Source: Alopecurus myosuroides (lineage: Eukaryota > Streptophyta > Magnoliopsida > Poales > Poaceae). From it: 64,000 nucleotides of DNA. The stretch lies in the NCBI GenBank assembly GCA_028641055.1, contig CM054060.1:313793682-313857681 (forward strand), read 5' to 3'. The position numbers and the translations under genes are program-made. Below the pieces are notes generated by a model. That model was not told where the DNA came from, did not search any database, and worked only from the letters and a program-made list of their open reading frames with translations. Of this stretch, positions 58,010 to 64,000 are shown piece after piece. Every line of letters begins with the position of its first letter. Within the stretch, counting starts at the first letter, position 1.

Positions 58010-58647
58010 TCTTCTATCAATCTTCTTGGAAAAATAAATAGTATTATGTTTATCATTAACATTAAAAGTTACTTTTTCTTGCTTGCAATCAATAACAGCC
58101 CCTGCAGTGTTAAGAAAAGGTCTCCCAAGAATAATAGACATGTTATCATCTTCAGCCATTTCCAACACAACAAAATGAGTTAATATCAAACAATTATTAG
58201 CAACTTGAACAGGAACATCCTCACATATTCCAACAGGAATAGCAGTGGTTTTATCAACCATTTGCAAAGATATATCAGCGTGTATCAATTTTTCAAGAGA
58301 TATTTTCTTATAAAGAGAGAAATGCATAACACTAACTCCAGCTCCCAAGTCACATAGAGCAGTTCTAACATAATTATTTTTAATAGAAAAGGAACAGTTG
58401 GAATACCAGGGTCTCCAAGCTTCTTTGGAACCTTACCATTAAAATAGTAATTAGAAAGCATTGTAGAAATTTTCCCATTAAGAATTTTCCTTTTGTTAGA
58501 GACAATATATTTCATATATTTAGAATAAGGAGGCCGTTTTATAGCATCAGTCAAAGGGATTTGCAAAAATAGAGGTTTCATCCACTCACAAAACTTGTTA
58601 CAATGTTCTTCTTCCTTTGATTTGTGTTTCTTATTAGGAAACGGCAT
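58010..58647 (-). pseudogene. Gag-protease linker and aspartic protease of element A, interrupted
   Basis: The minus frame 58,647 to about 58,390 gives KPLFLQIPLTDAIKRPPYSK and KVPKKLGDPGIPTVPF. After a frame change it continues VRTALCDLGAGVSVMHFSLY, with the catalytic Asp at 58,349-58,351 in a D-L-G-A motif. Then ISLQMVDKTTAIPVGICEDV and MSIILGRPFLNTAGAVIDCK follow, the flap and second hallmark (ILGRPFL) of retroviral-type aspartic proteases in Athila elements. The gene is then cut by Helitron 3 at 58,009. It is the last enzyme domain present: no RT follows. Confidence 0.8.
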
Positions 58648-58671
58648 TGACTTTTGTACCCAAGGCTCTCT

Positions 58672-60529
58672 TTATTTACCATGTTTATTGGCAATGAAAT
58701 CCTTCTTAAAATACTTTGCAGATTTAGTTTGCTTTTCAGGTTCAGCTACAGTTTCTTCTTTATCAGAAGCATCACTTTTATCATTACCACTTTCAGTTTC
58801 AGCATTAGAAATGGATATACTATTAGGATCTTTAGCAGGTTCAGGAGATTCTACAACACTTTTATGTTTCTTCTTCTTCTTCTTCTTAGAAAGAGAACTA
58901 ATGTTTTTAGGTTGCTGATAATCTTGTTCAATTATTTTAGGGTGTCCTTCAGGATACAAGGGGTCCTGAGTAGAAACACCACTTCTAATAATTATTTCAC
59001 AAACATGTTTATCTCTAGAAGCATTAGCTAGAATATCTTTTTGCACTTTAGTAAGTTGATCAATTTGAGTATGAACAATTTGAAAATGTTTAACAAGCAT
59101 TTTAACATCATTAGAGGTTCTTTCAATAATACCATGCAAATTATCAATAGCTCTAGAGTTTTCCATAAGGTGATTTTGCACTCTCATATTAAAATTATCT
59201 TGTTTAACAACATAATTATCAAATTCATCTAAGCATTGATCAGGTGGTTTAGAGTAGGGAATATCTCTATTATCAAAGTATTGGAGAGAGTGTACCTCAA
59301 CTGTTGATGTATAAGGAATAGGTTTACATAATTCTTCTATAGGAGGTAAATTTTTCACATCTTCAGATTTAATACCCCTCTCTTTAAGAGATTTCTTGGC
59401 TTCCTTCATCACTTCATCATTTAATTCAATCATACCTCTCTTCTTGGGTGTTGGTATTGGTGTTGGCTCTAGTGTAGGTGTAGGCCCGGGTGTATTCCAA
59501 TCATCATTATTTTTGGCTATTTTAGCCATTAATTCCTCAACTTCTTCTGGAGTTCTTTTCCTGAAAACACAACCCGCACAACTATCTAGGTATGTCCTAG
59601 ATTAAATAGTTAGTCCATTATAAAATATATCTAGGAGCTCATTTTTAGGTAGTGGATAACCATGGCAAGCTCTTATTAAAGAACAAAACCTTGTCCAAGA
59701 TTCAGGTAATTTTTCTCCTTTAATTTGCTCAAAGTTAAAGATCTCTTGCACAACAGCATGTTGAGCACTAGCAGGAAAATATTTTTGAAAGAAAGCATTA
59801 ATAAAATCCATAGGACAAGTAATATATCCAGGTGACAGAGTGTTAAACCAATTTTTAGCTTCATATTTTAATGAAAAAGGAAAAAATCTTGGTAACAAAC
59901 TAATTGCGCAGCTTAGTATCATCAGAAAATAAACTACTCGTAGATGAAAGCTCATTTATGTGTTCCATAACACTTTTACTTTCAAGTCCACAAAATGCTT
60001 CCTTCTCAACAATGGATATATAAGATAAATCTAAAGAGAAATCATAATCCTTTTTTATAATGCGTATGGGAGATGTGGCAAACTTACCATCAAGAGAAGA
60101 TTTATATTTCACAACATGTATTGCAAGAAGACTCTTAAGAGCACTTGCACCAGTAGTAGCACGAGCTTCTTCAATAAAATCATCATTAAGTTCAATGTAG
60201 GTTTCATCAAAATCATTAGTAAGCTCAATTGAAATAACAGCTGTACCAATATTCTCAACAGAAATTTTAGCATTTTTAATTTGTTTGGATTTTGCAATAG
60301 TAGCATCTAGGAAAGGACCTAGAGAACCAGTATCATCAAGCACAGTAGAAGCATCATCGAAAGTATCAGAAACATTCTCAGACTCAACAGAAGTAACAGT
60401 AGCATGTGGTGGAGTAAGAAGCTTACTCATAACAGATGGTGAATCAAGAGCGACAAAGGTGTTTAGAGTTGTACCTCTCCTTGTAATGGATGGTAATATA
60501 GGAAATTTTCCATCACGAGTCTTGCCCAT
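58672..60529 (-). pseudogene. gag of element A, broken
   Basis: Starts at ATG 60,529 (MGKTRDGKFPILPSITRRGT), 60 bp after the primer site. An N-terminal acidic domain leads to IKKDYDFSLDLSYISIVEKE. The capsid-like retrotransposon gag domain follows: FFPFSLKYEAKNWFNTLSPG, FINAFFQKYFPASAQHAVVQ EIFNFEQIKGEKLPESWTRF (59,700-59,890). A Pro-rich segment (TPGPTPTLEPTPIPTPKKRG) and a Lys/Glu-rich C-terminal region end at 58,672. Three defects are visible: a stop and a one-base shift at about 59,890-59,905, and a stop at 59,602-59,604 where GAA is expected. No CCHC zinc knuckle is seen. Confidence 0.8.
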
Positions 60530-60588
60530 GCTGAATGGCTTGCAGCAAACAATATCACGATCAAGTGAGCAAATAAATAAAGCTATGC

Positions 60589-60606
60589 TTCCCGGCAACG
60601 ACGCCA
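60589..60606 (-). promoter_or_regulatory. Primer binding site of element A
   Basis: The minus strand reads TGGCGTCGTTGCCGGGAA, tRNA-Asp type, 11 bp inside the 5' LTR. Confidence 0.85.
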
Positions 60607-60617
60607 GAAAATAGTCT

Positions 60618-61998
60618 TGATGACCCACAAGTATAGGGGATCGCAACAGTCTTCGAGGGAAGTAAAACCCAAATTTATTGATTCGACACAAGGGGAGCCA
60701 AAGAATATTTATATTCCTTAAAAACTGAGTTGTCAATTCAGCTGCACCTGAAAGTAGACTTGCTCGCAACAATTTATCAGTGGTAACCGTTTTATAGCAG
60801 CAACAGAAATAAAATAACAACAGTAGTAAAATAGTAACAGCAGTAGCAATCGCGGAAAACAGCAGGATAGGAGTACCATAGGCATAGAGGGGATAGATGG
60901 ACGGGTGTTACATGGATAACAAGCGTCATGTAATAATAATAACGTGGGCATTACAGATAATACTAATAAAGTATCAAACATGTAGGCAAACCATAGGCAT
61001 GTGTTCCAATATAGTCATACATGCTCGCAATGAGAAACTTGCACAACATCTTTTGTCCTACCAGCCCGTAGCAGCGGGACCTCTAGGGAAACTACTCGTA
61101 ATTAAGGCGCTCCTTTTAATAAAGCACCGGAGCAAATCATTAACACCCCATGAACACATATGATCCTCACATCACAGCCATCCCCTCCGGTTGTCCCAAT
61201 TTCTATCACTTTGGGGCCTCGGGTTCCAGACAACAATGTGTGTAAACAACTTGCAGGTATGATCAAGAAACATAATTATAATCATTAAAAAATAACATGT
61301 TCAGATCTGAAATCATGGCAGTCAGGCCCTAGTGACAAGCATTCAGCATAACAAGTTGCAACCACGGTAGAAAACACTAACAATGGATACTAGACACTAT
61401 GCCGTAACAATCTCGAATTATTACATGATCAATCTCATCCAATCCCTTCCATCCTTCTCAGCCTACAGCAGAGTTTACTCACTCATGGACAGGGGAAACA
61501 TGGATGGTTGATGGAGAAGGAGTGGTGGTGTCGATGGCGATGATCTCCTTCGAATCCCCGTCCCGGCAGGGTGCCAGAACAGGAACTTGTGATCCCCGAA
61601 TTGAGTTTCGGGGTGGCGGCGGCGCTCTGTTGTGTTTCTATGGAATATGACGAACCCCCTCATGTTTTAGGTTTTCGGGGAATAAGTAGTCGAAAGGGGA
61701 GCCCGAGGGGGTGCCTAGGTGGCCCACACCACCTGGCGGCGCGGCCAGGGGGTGGTGTGGCCCCCTCCTGGCCCCTCTCATGTCCTCCTTCTGGCTTACA
61801 GGGTCTTCTGGTGTTTTAGGACCAATGGGGTCTTTTCTGGGCAATTTCCTGAAAGTTGATTTTTCTGCACAAAAACGAGACACCAAGGTAATTATGCTGA
61901 AAGCAATGTTTTCCGTGTTAGTGGTATCCAAAACTCACAAGTTTAGAAGAAAACAATAAGAAAATTTTCGGAAAAGGAGATAAGTTTTGGACGTATCA
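60618..61998 (-). repeat. 5' LTR of element A
   Basis: The termini on the plus strand are TGATGACCCACAAG and GGACGTATCA. It is collinear with the 3' LTR at 48,921-51,896. Confidence 0.85.
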
Positions 61999-62197
61999 AC
62001 CTCCTACAACAAGATTTATCAAAGAAATAAGTAACATTATAAGTGGAGCACAAGTTTTTAGCATAGTCATGCAATTTATTAATTTTCTCCCATAAGTGTA
62101 TCCCTTTTTGTGACAAGCGGTATTCCTTATAATATTTTTGTTGTTCATCCGTGAACCCACCTTGCCAATAAGATCTAGTTTCAAAGAAATAAAACAT
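61999..62197 (-). pseudogene. Accessory ORF of the older Athila-like element, N-terminal part
   Basis: The minus frame from ATG 62,197 reads MFYFFETRSYWQGGFTDEQQ then KYYKEYRLSQKGIHLWEKIN and reaches DKSCCR at the insertion point. It continues in phase at 48,920 on the far side of element A. This shows that element A inserted into a coding region. Confidence 0.6.
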
Positions 62198-62289
62198 TTA
62201 TAGCAAGCATGACAAAGCAAGTAACAAGCAAAACAATAACAATGCAAAAATGATTGGAGGTGAGAGACTCCCCTCGCAGAAATTTTGTT

Positions 62290-62308
62290 CCTGCCCGACA
62301 ACGGTGAT
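62290..62308 (-). promoter_or_regulatory. Degenerate primer binding site of the older element
   Basis: The minus strand reads ATCACCGTTGTCGGGCAGG, similar to the tRNA-Asp-type sites above with several changes, 12 bp from the LTR end at 62,321. Confidence 0.5.
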
Positions 62309-62320
62309 AGAAATTATGCT

Positions 62321-63308
62321 TGATGCGTGTGAACACACGTTCGTTGGGAGACCCCAAGAGGAAGGTATGAAGAGTGCAGCAGCAAGTTTCCCTATGAAAG
62401 AAACCAAGGTTAAATCGACAAGTATGAGGAAGGAGTAACTTCAGAAGGTCGATGCAGCTGAGATGGCAAGGGCCACTACCGGTTCAGCAGCAACGTGGAA
62501 CCTACACAACACAAACAATTCACTTTGCCCCAACGAAGCAGTGAGGTTGTCAATCTCACCGGTTTTACTAATAACAAAGAGGTAAATGTATGGTGTGGAA
62601 AGAATAATATGAAAATAGTAGCAGCAGTGTGAAAACAGTAATTATAGTGGTTGTATTATCAGTATGAGAAAATGGATCGGGGTCCACAGTTCACTAGTGG
62701 CGTCTCTCCCTAGAAGATAAATAACACGTGTGGTGAACAAATTACAGTTGGGCAATTGTCAGAAATGAAGGATGCACCGTAGTGCATATGCAAGACATAA
62801 AGATTACTATGTGATTCATACGGGCATTACAACAAGATACATAGACCGTCATCCAACAACATCTATAACTAATAATCCACCCTCCTAATATCATCCGAAC
62901 AAACGTTGGGTATTAAGTTGTAAGCAACAGATAATTGAAGTAAGCAAAGTGTGTAATGTAAACAATGTAAACAAAGTAAACATCATTGTTTTCTCCCTAA
63001 TGGCAACAACACATCCTCCATCCGTCACGTTTTTGTCACTCGAGCACAGATGCAAAGGAGGCATGAACCCACTATCGAGCATAAATACTCTCTCTTGGAG
63101 TTACTAGCATCTACTTGGCCAGAGAATCTACTAATAACGGAGAGCATGCAAGATCATAAATACCATATGCATGAAGATAACATGATATATTGATAATCAG
63201 AAGACATAGCATTCAACATTCATCGGATCCCAACAAACACAACATGTAGCATTAAATAAAGATGATCTCAATCATGTAGGGCAGCTCACGAGATATAAAC
63301 ATGAGGCA
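62321..63308 (-). repeat. 5' LTR (family B) of the older element, truncated
   Basis: Starts (plus) TGATGCGTGTGAACACACG, almost identical in its first hundreds of bases to 36,863 onward. It is cut at 63,308 (AACATGAGGCA) by an LTR in the opposite orientation. Confidence 0.75.
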
Positions 63309-64000
63309 TTGATACGACATAAACGTATCCTTAATTTCTGATGTTCCATGTTGTTTTCATGTTGTTTCCTACATGTTTCTTATACACTTTATGTCATTTT
63401 TACGATTTTCCGTAATAGCCTATTGACAAGATGCCACAGAGCCGGTTCCCTGTTTTATGCTGTTTTTAGTTTCAGAAAAGTTGTTCTGGAAATATTCTCG
63501 GAATTGGAAAATTCGAAGTCCGTAGGTCCTTGAATTCACGAAGGTTCCACGAAGTCCCGAAGAGACCTGGAGGGGGGCCACATCAAAGGGTTGTGCACCC
63601 CCTGGTCGCACCATGGGGTGGTGTGGGGTCCCCAGGCCTCCACTGCCTTTGCCCTTTCGCATATTTATATCCCCAACATACTAACCCTAAAAATATACCA
63701 CTTCGTCCCGAGAAACACCCGAGGTCACCGTCATCGTGATCTTGAGACTGGGAGGGTTCTGGAGCTCTCTCCGGCACCCTGCCGGGAGGGGAATTCATCA
63801 CTGGAGGGGTCTACACCACCATGCGAAATGACGCGTGAGTAGTTCATCCCTAGACTACGGGTCCATAGCAGTAGCTAGATGGTTTTTCTCTCCACTTTGT
63901 ACCTCATGTTTAGATCTCGTGAGCTGCCTCACATGATCGAGATCATCTTTATGTAATGATACATGTTGTGTTTGCCGAGATCTAATGAATGTTGAATGCT
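63309..64000 (+). repeat. LTR (family B, plus) running off the right edge
   Basis: Starts TTGATACGACATAAACG, with a TATTTATATCCCC box near 63,662. It carries the same leader as 43,407 onward. Its last 95 bases (about 63,900-63,990) are the inverse of 63,226-63,308 in the neighbouring LTR. Confidence 0.75.

Larger units (their letters stand above)
48921..61998 (-). mobile_element. 13 kb Athila-lineage Ty3/gypsy element lacking pol (element A)
   Basis: Two LTRs of one family bound the element: 60,618-61,998 (5') and 48,921-51,896 (3', enlarged by a solo LTR). Order on the minus strand: 5' LTR, tRNA-Asp-type primer site, gag, protease (split by Helitron 3), a leader-like region, Athila ORF-1, long 3' region, polypurine tract, 3' LTR. 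No RT, RNase H or integrase is present between protease and ORF-1: only about 0.9 kb without coding potential separates them. Flanking 5-mers ACCTA (48,916-48,920) and ACCTC (61,999-62,003) fit a target duplication with one change. The first 139 aligned bases of the two LTRs differ at about seven positions by eye. It is inserted inside an older related element. Confidence 0.8.

Overview
The window looks like a piece of a nuclear chromosome from a Triticeae grass (wheat, barley or Aegilops type). Its left 27 kb is a block of plant mitochondrial DNA sitting in nuclear sequence (a NUMT). Its right 37 kb is a nest of nuclear transposons. No clearly functional nuclear host gene is visible. The organism call rests on three things seen in the sequence: grass-type mitochondrial genes, Athila-lineage Ty3/gypsy elements with tRNA-Asp-like primer sites, and small Stowaway, Helitron and PIF/Harbinger elements of grass type.

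Region 1 (1 to about 27,230, mitochondrial origin). Minus strand: the N-terminal part of matR runs off the left edge, and ccmFN lies upstream of rps1 (74 bp apart, same strand). Plus strand: nad2 exons a and b flank a group II intron with a recognisable domain V, followed by the 5' half of the next intron, which is trans-spliced in plants. The mitochondrial genes keep C at many positions that plant mitochondria edit to U, and nad2 keeps its intron, so the transfer was of DNA and not of cDNA. rps1 has a one-base frameshift in an A run. Scattered through the tract are remnants of a group II intron reverse transcriptase, two L1-type LINEs, a DUF4283 (LINE ORF1-like) protein and shuffled Ty3/gypsy pieces. 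Nuclear transposon fragments are common in plant mitochondrial DNA, so these may have come with the transfer.

Region 2 (about 27,235 to 36,862). This begins with a GC-rich frameshifted gene-like repeat. A decayed hAT transposase follows, interrupted by a Helitron (29,049-30,218), a short PIF/Harbinger derivative with a transposase N-terminal exon (30,399-31,334) and a Stowaway MITE. A second Helitron (34,374-35,811) carries another Stowaway MITE and internal tandem duplications.

Region 3 (36,863 to 47,065). Pieces of related LTRs and 3' internal regions lie in both orientations, with filler junctions. At 45,696-47,065 one LTR is flanked by a polypurine tract on one side and a primer binding site on the other.

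Region 4 (47,066 to 64,000). An older minus-strand Athila-like element, with an accessory ORF ending in a hydrophobic segment, was split by a younger 13 kb Athila-lineage element (48,921-61,998). The younger element has two LTRs, a tRNA-Asp-type primer site, a broken gag, a protease, an Athila ORF-1 gene and a polypurine tract, but no reverse transcriptase, RNase H or integrase, so it must have relied on proteins supplied in trans. Its 3' LTR holds a solo LTR and its protease is split by a third Helitron (56,053-58,009). The window ends in two LTR copies placed head to head.

All assignments come from reading the sequence by eye. Family names of LTR elements, exact ends in the degenerate areas and the exact NUMT junction are inferences.
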